Positions 25,146 through 33,321 of a DNA stretch of 45,664 nt are shown in pieces. The notes below the pieces were generated by a model. The model was not told the origin of the DNA. It searched no databases and worked only from the letters and a program-made list of their open reading frames with translations. The stretch spans positions 1-45,664 of the forward strand of contig CAYQOG010000004.1 of assembly GCA_964419095.1 (NCBI GenBank). The letters are read 5' to 3'. Both the position numbers and the translations under genes were made by a program. Numbering within the stretch: position 1 is the stretch's first letter; each line of letters opens with the position of its first letter. The DNA is from JAKAVK01 sp964419095. GTDB taxonomy: Archaea > Micrarchaeota > Micrarchaeia > Micrarchaeales > CABMGC01.

Positions 25146-25247
25146 CGGGTCCGGCGGGATTTTCATACCAAGCCCGAACTTGACAATTTGAACCCGCGAC
25201 CATCACCTTAGGACGGTGCTGCTCTGTCCAAGCTGAGCTACGGACCC
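25146..25247 (-). tRNA. tRNA-Arg (CCU) with a 27-nt intron in the T-loop
   Basis: The 5' side has acceptor GGGTCCG, TA, D-stem GCTC...GAGC with loop GG, and an anticodon arm CACC-GTCCTAA-GGTG with anticodon CCT. The 3' side has T-stem GCGGG, loop TTCAAAT, then, after an insert, CCCGC and CGGACCC plus discriminator G. Removing 25159-25185 restores a perfect T-arm and seven acceptor pairs in a 75-nt tRNA. The exact splice point is uncertain by up to 4 nt because AAAT occurs at both ends. The insert holds a CAAG/CTTG hairpin. CCA is not encoded. The 27-43 pair is a G-A mismatch and G32 is unusual. No other tRNA was found in the window. Confidence 0.85.
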
Positions 25248-25265
25248 GCTTAGTTTCTATGAGTG

Positions 25266-25280
25266 CATATACATATAAAA
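25266..25280 (-). promoter_or_regulatory. TATA box of the tRNA-Arg gene
   Basis: The minus strand reads TTTTATATGTATATG centred about 26 bp before the tRNA 5' end at 25247, so transcription would start at or near the mature 5' end. Confidence 0.6.
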
Positions 25281-25316
25281 ATGCCTTCATAGGTTAAGGC
25301 GAGTAGAAGCTACAGA

Positions 25317-26204
25317 TTACATGCGAGCTGAAACTTGCAGGTCGCGCACGCGTCCTATCTCTGCAGCGATCTCGTTGGGTCTCAGCAATGGGAGGAGATG
25401 GTACCCTTGCTCGCGTTCGAGGATCAGTTCGTTGATCGTTTTTATCGTTTGAGCTTTGTTGTTCTGCACCATCCAGAAGACATCGCAAAATACCTCCTCT
25501 GCAGTCTTTGAAAAGAGTTCATTTACAGTTCTCTCGACATCGAAGTTGTTCTGTATTAGAGTGAAGAATGCTATTGCAGTTCCGTTCTGGTGCGGATCGT
25601 AGTTGCGGTGGTCCCTTTCATACTTCAGTGAGCGCGCGAGCTCCTGGTTCAGCATTTCTGGTGTAAAGACCCCGTTCGAGAATCGGGATACATTTTCTAT
25701 GATACGCTCAAGGAGGTTGTGAAAGTCCAGAGTGCGTTCCAGTCCTGCGTCTCCCGTAGAGCTTATCCTGTGTCGATCAAGGGCCAATGCCACAGCCATG
25801 TCCCTGTCTGGATGTCCGAGCGTCAGTGCTGCCATAGCAGCAAGGTCAGCCTTTCCTTCCAATACTATTGAGTTGAAGTACCATACCGCATCGCCAGTTA
25901 TCTGCCACTCAGCACTATGTCCGGTTTCATGTGAGGAAATTATGGCAAGTGCCTCCTCTATACTGTATCCTCTTGGCCTGTGCTTGTCGCTTTCAGATCT
26001 GAGAAACACCTTATTGCTATCTTTATCGAAATTGCCGCCATAGCCTATCGGATAATCAATAAATCCCTTTGGGATCAGCTCGGGTTCGGTGAGTGAACGT
26101 CCAGTTACCCTTGACATGTAGCCTATCGTAGCGGAGAGCACCGTCTGGGCGTCCCTTATCTGCGCTTCTATAGGTATCTTAGTATCTCTAACCTTGGTTA
26201 ACAT
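25317..26204 (-). CDS. Predicted gluzincin-type zinc metallopeptidase
   Basis: 295 residues, no signal peptide and no membrane helix. It has HETGH at 92-96 and ExxxD (EGKAD) at 116-120, 20 residues after the second His. This is the zinc-ligand layout of gluzincins (thermolysin-like HExxH...ExxxD). The rest is mostly helical and does not match a family I recognise. It lies 28 bp downstream of the dimethylargininase-like gene on the same strand, so it is probably co-transcribed. Role unknown; an intracellular protease or peptidase is the likely activity. Confidence 0.65.
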   Translation of the reverse strand: MLTKVRDTKIPIEAQIRDAQTVLSATIGYMSRVTGRSLTEPELIPKGFIDYPIGYGGNFDKDSNKVFLRSESDKHRPRGYSIEEALAIISSHETGHSAEWQITGDAVWYFNSIVLEGKADLAAMAALTLGHPDRDMAVALALDRHRISSTGDAGLERTLDFHNLLERIIENVSRFSNGVFTPEMLNQELARSLKYERDHRNYDPHQNGTAIAFFTLIQNNFDVERTVNELFSKTAEEVFCDVFWMVQNNKAQTIKTINELILEREQGYHLLPLLRPNEIAAEIGRVRDLQVSARM

Positions 26205-26232
26205 GCATATACGCCTTGGAGTTATTCCTGAG

Positions 26233-27105
26233 CTATAACGCGCTTACCGTAAGTCCTCCGTAATTTGCGTTGGAGAGGAAGAAGTCGCAAGGAAGGCTTC
26301 CGTCCATGCGCTCAGTCTCGCTAGTAGGAACTGGTACCACTTTCAATCCAGATACAGCCAGCTCTATGACCAACTGCTCCACTTCCTTATGCTCTTTTGC
26401 TACAAGGACTGTGTTGTTGACCGTGAGAACGCTTGCTGCATATCCGTTCCTGTTAGGAACAGGTACTACAGATATCTTTCCCGAAAACCATGATGGAAGA
26501 GGCATGTGAGGATCAAGCAGAAGTATTGAATCAGTAACAGGAGTTGCTCCAGTCTCGAAGTGAAGCACGTTCTTAACAGGTGAGAGTAAGAAATTAACAT
26601 CAGGATCTGCATGTCTCATTGCCACCATTAGATCGTGCGCGCCTTGCGCGTTAGTTCGCTCAGATAGCCCTATCACGTAAGTATTCTTGCCGATATAAAC
26701 GACATCGCCAAATTCCACAGTCCCATGTTCTTTTCCCTGCCAAGGCACCACATCCCTGAAAAGCGAAGCAAGATCAGATATTGCAGGTCCGATTTCCTTC
26801 TTTCTTGAAGGGGTTGCAGGGTTTGCCATGAATACCGTGCCGTTGTGCTCAAGTGCCACGTCTCTCAGATATGTTTCGTCCTGATTCCCGTAGTTTGGAA
26901 GAACTGTGACCGTTATGCCAGCAGCTTCGAGAGCTCCTATTCTCTCTGTCTTCTGCATTCTTGCAAGTTCGATATTAGGGTTTCCGCCTCTTGTGGTAAG
27001 TCCGTCTGCAAAGTTGTCAGGAATGCCTCGAGTAAACGCATGCGTTGTCTCCTTAAGACCTGTAACCTCATTATGCATGGATATTCTTCGGGCAACAACT
27101 GTCAT
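26233..27105 (-). CDS. ddaH: Dimethylargininase-like amidinohydrolase (DDAH)
   Basis: 290 residues with the amidinotransferase-fold pattern of N-dimethylarginine dimethylaminohydrolase. Key positions align with human DDAH1: the two substrate Asp in QDETYLRDVAL, Arg in PSRKKE, the GLSERTN Arg, the catalytic His in VLHFETG and the catalytic Cys in RMDGSLPC. The Glu before the second Asp is Arg here. Family activity: methylarginine to citrulline plus methylamine; arginine deiminase activity is the main alternative. ArgH and ArgG follow upstream on the same strand after a 213-bp gap. A TATA box (TTTATATAG, about 27137-27146) precedes it. Confidence 0.8.
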   Translation of the reverse strand: MTVVARRISMHNEVTGLKETTHAFTRGIPDNFADGLTTRGGNPNIELARMQKTERIGALEAAGITVTVLPNYGNQDETYLRDVALEHNGTVFMANPATPSRKKEIGPAISDLASLFRDVVPWQGKEHGTVEFGDVVYIGKNTYVIGLSERTNAQGAHDLMVAMRHADPDVNFLLSPVKNVLHFETGATPVTDSILLLDPHMPLPSWFSGKISVVPVPNRNGYAASVLTVNNTVLVAKEHKEVEQLVIELAVSGLKVVPVPTSETERMDGSLPCDFFLSNANYGGLTVSAL

Positions 27106-27318
27106 TAGATCATTCCATTTTTCATTGGGTCGGAATTTCTATATAAACATTATGGCACATTTGTTATAAAATGGAGCTTAAATGTCCCATTTGGAACAAA
27201 AAGCCTTAGCCGTGAATGCAGAAAGTCACGTTATGCCAATTAGAATTATGCATTTTATGCTATATAAAACGGGGCTGGATTTGACACTATTTGCACAACC
27301 CTTTGTAGATTTGCACGT
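27106..27318. other. Intergenic region with TATA boxes, possible small RNA
   Basis: It holds the ddaH promoter near 27140. A second minus-strand TATA (GTTTTATATAGC, about 27258-27269) has no gene start close downstream; it would begin a transcript near 27235 that contains a CGTGA/TCACG hairpin and a T-rich run (about 27193-27200). Nothing else was recognised. Confidence 0.35.
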
Positions 27319-28512
27319 TTAGTCCTTGAACTCATTGGAGACTTTCTTGTACGCGTCCCTGAAAGGCATTCCCTGCTCTACCAGCTTGTGAGCCTTCTCT
27401 GCAGCATAGATGTCCTTGGTCATGGCGCTCTTGCACTTCTCCTTGTTGACCTTCAGGTTCTTGAAGAGAAGCGTTGCCATCTTTATGCTCTGTTCCGTTG
27501 TTCTGAATCCCTTCATCAGAGGACCCTTTGTGAGCTGCATGTCTCGGTTGTACCCTGTTGGCAGATTCGCGGAGAGGCCTTTAACCTCGCTTTCGCAGGC
27601 AACGACAACATAGTATTTTGCCCGAAGAATCTCCAGTACGTCAGGGTTCTTCTTGTTAGGCATCATTGAGCTTCCTGTGGTGAAGCTGTCAGGCAGTTCG
27701 TAATAGCCGAACTCTGGCATGCTGAAGAGTATAAGGTCGGATGCAATTCTGTTCAGATCGAACATTACCTGCGTAAGGGCATGCAGTACCGTAGACTCAA
27801 ACTTTCCACGGCTTAGCTGCGCGTATATTGGGTTTTTCTGTATTCTAGAGAAACCTAGCACCATTGCAGTGAATTCTCGGTCGTTCTTTATCGGACTTCC
27901 ATATCCTGCGCCTGTGCCAAGCGGTGACTGGTCTATCAGGGCTAGGGCTGCCTCAAGCAGCTTTATGTTGTCCTCCGCAGAATCGATGAATGCGCCTGCC
28001 CAGAGCCTTATAGAGGAGGGCATCGCCTTTCTTGTGTGCGTGTATCCAGGAAGCTCTATCTGACCGTATTTGTTGACGAATCCGTTGAGCGTCGCGATAA
28101 ATCCTTTTGAGAGATCTATGCACTCTTTCAAGTTGTCCTTGCTGTAGAGACGCAAGGCCGTGAGCACCTGGTCGTTTCTCGATCTTCCTGTATGTATCTT
28201 CTTTCCAAGGTCTCCGAGCTGCTTTGTAAGCTCGTTCTCTATGGCAGTATGGCCATCCTCCTGCTCCTTCGCTATCGGGAACTTGCCTTCTTCGCTCAAC
28301 TTCTTTATTCTCTCTAATTCCTTGACAATCTTTGAGCACTCTGCATGTGTTATTACCCTAATTTTTGCAAGCATCCTTGCGTGGGCAATCGAGGCCATGC
28401 AGTCGTACTTGAGTAGATTGAGGTCCAATTTATAATCATGGCCTACGGTAAATTCCTCTACCTCTTCGTCAACAGAATAGCCCTTGTCCCAGAGCTTGCT
28501 TGTTGCCATCAT
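27319..28512 (-). CDS. argH: Argininosuccinate lyase, C-terminally short
   Basis: 397 residues. Fumarase/aspartase superfamily: the signature GSSMMPNKKNPD is intact, as are HTGRSRNDQ (substrate-binding loop) and TGAGYGSPI. It splits argininosuccinate into arginine and fumarate, the last step of arginine synthesis. The usual length is about 450-460 residues; here the protein stops after MPFRDAYKKV, so about 50-60 residues of the C-terminal domain are missing. All three active-site regions are upstream of that point. It overlaps the argG stop by the 4-bp ATGA, so it is translationally coupled. Confidence 0.9.
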   Translation of the reverse strand: MMATSKLWDKGYSVDEEVEEFTVGHDYKLDLNLLKYDCMASIAHARMLAKIRVITHAECSKIVKELERIKKLSEEGKFPIAKEQEDGHTAIENELTKQLGDLGKKIHTGRSRNDQVLTALRLYSKDNLKECIDLSKGFIATLNGFVNKYGQIELPGYTHTRKAMPSSIRLWAGAFIDSAEDNIKLLEAALALIDQSPLGTGAGYGSPIKNDREFTAMVLGFSRIQKNPIYAQLSRGKFESTVLHALTQVMFDLNRIASDLILFSMPEFGYYELPDSFTTGSSMMPNKKNPDVLEILRAKYYVVVACESEVKGLSANLPTGYNRDMQLTKGPLMKGFRTTEQSIKMATLLFKNLKVNKEKCKSAMTKDIYAAEKAHKLVEQGMPFRDAYKKVSNEFKD

Positions 28513-29771
28513 ATCTTACCTTTCTTCATCCACTTGTACGGGAGCCTGCCCTTGAGGGCGATGTACTGCGCCTTGAGCCTTATCGCGTTGACGTTAATGA
28601 AGCCTTTCGAGTCTATCGCATTGAAGCCTCCCTCAACGTCCATGCTAGACTGCCTCTGGTCATAGAGAGAGGTCGGCGACTCCCTGCCTATCGTATTTAC
28701 GTTGCCTTTGAGCAGCGATAGTATTACCTTTCCGTCTATCGCTTCCTGGCTCTTGTCAAACGCGTTCATCAGAAAATCCATCTCTGGTGAGAACCAGAAG
28801 CCGTTGTATATCAGCTCTGAGAACTTTGGAATCAGCGTATCCCTTATGTGCATGACCTCTTTGTCCATGGCTATACCCTCAATGTCCCTGTGCGCGGCCC
28901 ATAGGATGGTGGCCCCAGGAGTCTCGTAGACTCCGCGCGATTTTATGCCTATGAACCTGTTCTCGACCATGTCCACCCTCCCTATCCCATTCTCGCTCCC
29001 TATCTTGTTAAGGTGGATGAAGAGTCCCAGAGGGTCTGTCTCGGTGACCTTGTGAGTCTTATCGACTATTTTTACCGGCGTCCCGTCCTTGAAATATATC
29101 TCGACTATCGTTTCCTTTGCAGGGGCTTTTTCTATTGATGCGGTTTTTGAGAAAACATGCTCTGGAGGCCTGTAAGCCGGATCCTCGAGGACTCCGGCCT
29201 CATGGCTTATGTGCATAAGGTTTTCGTCCTCGCTGTAAGGTTTTGCCTTTGTGGCCTTTACAGGTATCCCGTATTTCTCTGCGTAAGCAATCATGTCGCT
29301 TCTGCCCTTAAAATCGGAGAGGAACTCGGGGTCTTTCCATGGCGAGATGATATTTATCTCAGGGTTGAGTGCGTAGTAGGTAAGCTCGAATCGCACCTGG
29401 TCGTTTCCCTTTCCGGTAGCACCGTGAGCCACATACTGCGCTCCTTCCTTTGATGCTATCTCCATCTGGGCCTTTGCCAGCAAGGGACGTGCTATCGAAG
29501 TTCCTAGGAGATATCTTCCCTCATATAGCGCATTGCCACGCAGCGCGGGAAAGATGAAGTCGGTCACGAATTCCCTTCTTAGGTCCTCCACATATACCTT
29601 GGATGCCCCTGCGCTTAGGGCCTTCTTCTTGACAGCCCCGAAATCATCGACCTGGCCGATATTGCCTACGAAGCAGATAACTTCGTAGCCCTTATTGACC
29701 AGCCATTTTAGTATCACAGATGTGTCGAGCCCGCCGCTATATGCCAATACAACCTTTTTCTTTGATGCCAT
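28509..29771 (-). CDS. argG: Argininosuccinate synthase
   Basis: 420 residues from the ATG at 29771. The ATP pyrophosphatase loop AYSGGLDTSV is at the N-terminus, with AHGATGKGNDQVRF (citrulline/aspartate binding) and VYETPGATIL further on. It joins citrulline and aspartate with ATP to make argininosuccinate, used by ArgH encoded directly after it. The start is fixed by a strong Shine-Dalgarno (GAGGTG) 10 nt upstream; an upstream in-frame start at 29789 is inside that element. It has a TATA-like TTTTATAAC (about 29795-29803). Confidence 0.93.
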   Translation of the reverse strand: MASKKKVVLAYSGGLDTSVILKWLVNKGYEVICFVGNIGQVDDFGAVKKKALSAGASKVYVEDLRREFVTDFIFPALRGNALYEGRYLLGTSIARPLLAKAQMEIASKEGAQYVAHGATGKGNDQVRFELTYYALNPEINIISPWKDPEFLSDFKGRSDMIAYAEKYGIPVKATKAKPYSEDENLMHISHEAGVLEDPAYRPPEHVFSKTASIEKAPAKETIVEIYFKDGTPVKIVDKTHKVTETDPLGLFIHLNKIGSENGIGRVDMVENRFIGIKSRGVYETPGATILWAAHRDIEGIAMDKEVMHIRDTLIPKFSELIYNGFWFSPEMDFLMNAFDKSQEAIDGKVILSLLKGNVNTIGRESPTSLYDQRQSSMDVEGGFNAIDSKGFINVNAIRLKAQYIALKGRLPYKWMKKGKI

Positions 29772-29778
29772 AATCGCA

Positions 29779-29787
29779 CTCCACCTC
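29779..29787 (-). promoter_or_regulatory. Shine-Dalgarno sequence of argG
   Basis: The minus strand reads GAGGTGGAG, nearly the full complement of the archaeal 16S rRNA 3' end. It decides the argG start at 29771. Confidence 0.65.
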
Positions 29788-29804
29788 AAATTCGTTATAA
29801 AAGT

Positions 29805-30404
29805 TTATATTCCTCTTAGTCCGCCTTTTAGCGGCTCCAGCTTCTTGTAGCTTTCAGCTATCAGCAGGTATGCAGCCCTGTCAGGGGTCTGCTGTGCTTC
29901 TTGAAGCTGCACACCAAGCGCCAGCACTCCTGAAATGCCAGTCACCTTGAATCCTTGCTGCTCGAGGAGCCCTCTTCCATTGCTGTTGCCGTTTTTTATC
30001 TCAACCACCAATGTTTCCGGGTTGACAGCAAATATAGCCTCGATTATGGCATCTGACATTATGCCGTATATCCCCTTGCCCCTATGGTCTTCCCTAACAA
30101 CTATGGATCTGACTTCGAAACATCCGGGCCATTGGACGACAGCCATGTGCGCTACAACTTGCGCCGTCCCATTATCGACAGCTATGAAGGAATTGCGATG
30201 TACCATCCATCTTCCCACCTGCTGCTTGTCAACTTTTAGCAACGCGCCAGATTTCTTGCTCTCCCTGTTTATTAGACTGACTACGGAATCCAGATCGGAA
30301 TCCGGATGGTCGTACTTCGCCACACGGAAAGAGACGCCGATGTCTGAGCTGATGCTCGGACCGGGGAACTTAGGCTCTACCGTAGGATTTCTTAGTCGCT
30401 GCAT
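29805..30404 (-). CDS. GNAT-family acetyltransferase
   Basis: 199 residues. The acetyl-CoA loop VREDHRGKGIYGIMSDAI (R/QxxGxG/A) follows strand FEVRSIV, typical of GNAT. It precedes argG on the same strand with 33 bp between. Glutamate N-acetylation is a possible role because of the arg genes, but the rest of the acetylornithine route is not in the window, so this is only inference. A leading segment of about 20 residues is Pro-rich and may not be part of the fold. Confidence 0.7.
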   Translation of the reverse strand: MQRLRNPTVEPKFPGPSISSDIGVSFRVAKYDHPDSDLDSVVSLINRESKKSGALLKVDKQQVGRWMVHRNSFIAVDNGTAQVVAHMAVVQWPGCFEVRSIVVREDHRGKGIYGIMSDAIIEAIFAVNPETLVVEIKNGNSNGRGLLEQQGFKVTGISGVLALGVQLQEAQQTPDRAAYLLIAESYKKLEPLKGGLRGI

Positions 30405-30413
30405 GCAATTCGC

Positions 30414-30683
30414 TTATCTTATGTATGACGGCACTTCGGCAGGATTGTAAGGTGCTAGAGGTGCGTCTTCCGCCTCTTCAGGGTCTGCATCTGCCTTGGT
30501 GAAGTGTATAATCATGGTGTTCTTCTTGTTCTTAGGGAACTGGAATGTGAGTACAGGCTGGTTCTCCTCTATGAACTTGCTCAGTTCCTTAGCAACGCTA
30601 GGATCGTCGAAGTCTATTGGGAGCTCTATCTTTCCACTCTCCTCAAGCTTGAGATTCTCCTTTGCGTTCTTCTTCGTCTGCAT
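30414..30683 (-). CDS. Small acidic hypothetical protein
   Basis: 89 residues. Lys-rich start, then a mixed segment around DFDDPSVAKELSKFIEENQPVLTFQFPKNKKNTMIIHF that looks folded, and an acidic tail. No family recognised. The start is well supported by AAGGTGA 5 nt before the ATG. It is 9 bp upstream of the GNAT gene and may lead a GNAT-argG-argH transcript. A TATA-like ATAATATATC lies about 28 bp before the ATG. Confidence 0.65.
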   Translation of the reverse strand: MQTKKNAKENLKLEESGKIELPIDFDDPSVAKELSKFIEENQPVLTFQFPKNKKNTMIIHFTKADADPEEAEDAPLAPYNPAEVPSYIR

Positions 30684-30687
30684 ATTT

Positions 30688-30694
30688 TCACCTT
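30688..30694 (-). promoter_or_regulatory. Shine-Dalgarno sequence of the 89-residue protein
   Basis: The minus strand reads AAGGTGA followed by AAAT and the ATG at 30683. This is a near-perfect ribosome binding site. Confidence 0.65.
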
Positions 30695-30814
30695 ATTGTC
30701 CTTCAGATATATTATGCCGGACCTTGTATATTAATGATGCGGCAAGAATGATACAATATGAGTCTTCTGTGTTCCAAATGATACATTTATATATTTTGTA
30801 GTAGTTGCAATATC

Positions 30815-31408
30815 ATGAGCATCTCAGATACAGTGAGAATATATCTGAAGAACAAGCCATATACACAGGAAGCCCTAGAGTACGGCATAGTAAACTTCAG
30901 CGCCCTTGCCAGGCTGATACAAAAGGAGCTGGGAATAAAGAACTACCAGGCGATCAAGGCCGCAATAAGAAGGTATGCCGAGCACATAGAGTCTGTTAAA
31001 GGCAGCATCGAGAACAGGGCGCTCAAGGTGCTCAAGGAGAACAGGATTGCACTGCTAGACGGAGTCCATGTAATTGTGTCTGAAGATGAGTTGGACATTC
31101 CAAACGACGCAAAAGTCAAGATAGACGAGTATTATGTTTACCTTACAAGGAAGGATGTTGTGAAGGGGTTGGGGAAGAAGGCAAGACAGAGCATTGTAAA
31201 GGTAAATGACAACTGCTCCACTCTGATAATATATTCTGGAGAGAATTTGGAGAGCGGATCCGGGGTCATAGCTTTCCTCACATCACTGCTTGCAGAACAG
31301 AACATAAACGTAGTGGAGCTTATCTCGTGCTACACCGAAACCATCATAGTGGTCAACAAGGAGGATGCGCTCAGAAGCTATGAGCTGCTTTCAGGAATAA
31401 TAAAGTAG
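30815..31408 (+). CDS. HTH-ACT domain regulatory protein
   Basis: 197 residues. The first 60 residues form a helical, winged-helix-like part (NFSALARLIQKELGIKNYQAIKAAIRRY). The C-terminal 70 fit an ACT domain of the aspartokinase type (GVIAFLTSLLAEQNINVVELISCYTETIIVV). ACT domains bind amino acids, so an amino-acid-sensing regulator is likely; the ligand is unknown, though arginine enzymes surround it. A TATA box (about 30787-30796) is centred 24 bp before the ATG, so the mRNA is probably leaderless. Convergent with argS: the stop codons abut. Confidence 0.7.
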   Translation: MSISDTVRIYLKNKPYTQEALEYGIVNFSALARLIQKELGIKNYQAIKAAIRRYAEHIESVKGSIENRALKVLKENRIALLDGVHVIVSEDELDIPNDAKVKIDEYYVYLTRKDVVKGLGKKARQSIVKVNDNCSTLIIYSGENLESGSGVIAFLTSLLAEQNINVVELISCYTETIIVVNKEDALRSYELLSGIIK

Positions 31409-33321
31409 TCACATTGATTCAACGGTGCCAATGCCAAGCAGCAGGAGCATGTTCTTGGTGGTCTGCATTGTTGCAGATACGAGCGCAAGTCTAAGATTCT
31501 TCGCCTCTCCCCCTTTTATCACGGGCATCTTCTCGTAGAATCTGCCGAATAGTGCTGAAAGTTCCAGCAGGTAGTCGGTTATGACGTTTGGTCGGCATTC
31601 GCTGCATGCTTTCTCAACCACATCGGGAGCTTCCCCGAGCAGCTTTGCGAGCTCGAAATCAGCGCCTTCGGTCATCTGCTTGTAATCCGAGTCTTTGAGC
31701 TCTGTGGAAGTGTGACCTGCTTTCTCCAGTATCCTTCTTGATCTCGCATATGTGTACATGCAGTATGGTGCGCTGTTGCTCTCGAAGTTGAGGGCCTTCT
31801 CCCATGAGAATGTTACCTGCTTCTCCGGAGCTATCCTCAGGAACTCGAACTTTATTGCCCCAAGCGCAACGGCACTGGAGATCTCATCAGACTTGCTCTT
31901 GTCCGCTATCTTCTCGCTCTTCTCGACTATCTCGAGCGCCTTCTTTCTCACTTCGCCCAGGAGCGAGTCTGCAGTATAGCTTCTTCCTTCGCTGCCCATC
32001 CAGGAGCCCTCCCTTCCGCTGAGCGATCCTCCTTGTACTTCGACTGCCCCATATGATAGATGAGTTATGCTCTCAGAGACATCGTTGTGGCCCATAAGCT
32101 TGAACATCGCCTTGAGTATGAGTTGCGGGTATCTTTGCTGCGCGCCTATGATGTTTATGACCTTGTCCGCATGACCGAAAATAGCAGATATGCCTTCAAT
32201 GGATGTGGTGTAGAGCTCTTTGCCGTTCGCCTGCTTGTCAATGAAGATCTTGTATTTGAAGGTATCCTCAAGCAAACCTAGCTTCCACATGTGGAAGGCA
32301 AAGTCCTTTGCAACATATGTGGCTGTGCCGTTGCTCCTCACCAATACCTTTGTATCTTCTTCGGGGTTGTCAAAGTCCTTTGAGAGCTCCTTCACCTTCT
32401 CAAGGTTTATTGTGACGCATCCTGCATACTTTCCATCCTTTGGCTTGTCAAGTATGCCTTTCTTGTCCGCAGCTGCAAGCGCCTTCTCAAGCAGCTTTTC
32501 CCTGACTATGTCGCTCTCCCAAATCAGCACATCGTGGGATATGCAGTAGTTGGATGAGGTGTCGTATTGTGCCTTGACGCACTTTTCAGAGATCTCCCTT
32601 GCGGCCTTTGCTTCCTTGCTGTTGTGATCCTCCATCTTGTGTATCAGCGCATTTACCTGTTCTGCAATGTTCTTGTCCTCTACCATCTTCTTGTTTACCA
32701 GGACATACTGCTCTCCCAGCCACTGGTCGTATTTGCCTTGGGATTCATTGCTCAGGTGCATTATGCCCCAGAGTGACTCGGCAACCTGAAGTCCCAAATC
32801 ATCTATGTAATCTTCCCTCTCGACGTTGTAGCTGCTAGCTGCAAGCACATTAGATATGACGTCTCCAAGGAGCGCATTCCTCAAATGCCCGATATGCCAG
32901 GGCTTGTTCGGATTTACGCTTGGCGATTCGACTATGACCTTCTTTCCCTTTCCAGAGTTGTTCCATCCGTAGAATTCCTTCCTCTCGTTTACCGCGGAGA
33001 GGACTGTCTTTGCATATTCAGGCGCGTTTATAGAGGCGTTTATGTATCCGCCAGTTTCGCTGAATTTTGCGATTAGGCCTTTGCGCCCAGTTTCAGTTCG
33101 ACTGCCTTTGCTATCTCCATTGGCGACTTCTTGAGCTGCTTTGAAAGGCTGAAGGATATGGAAGAGCTGAGATCTCCGAACTCGGGCTTTGCCTTTGTTA
33201 TTGAGAGAGTTATCTGTTCCTTCGTTGCTTCTGCGCCAGGGTATGCTGCCTTCACTGTCTCGGCTAATGCATTGAGGAAGTCTTCCTTTGCTTGATGGCT
33301 CGGGCTTGTAGGCATTGACAC
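31409..33321 (-). CDS. argS: Arginyl-tRNA synthetase, interrupted by a -1 frameshift
   Basis: Class Ia synthetase. The catalytic part has NPNKPWHIGHLRNALLGD (HIGH motif), the KMSKS-loop equivalent GGSLSGREGSW (not canonical, as in many ArgRS) and the C-terminus LLLLGIGTVESM. The ArgRS N-terminal domain (AKEDFLNALAETVKAAYPGAEATK onward) is in another frame (33321 to 33073) and ends LGAKA-stop. The downstream frame resumes GLIAKFSETGGYIN. The switch is at AAAG near 33080: one extra A would join LGAK to GLIAKF. The resulting protein is about 630 residues. It may be an assembly error, a true mutation or recoding. The gene is coupled to the HD gene at its start. Confidence 0.85.
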
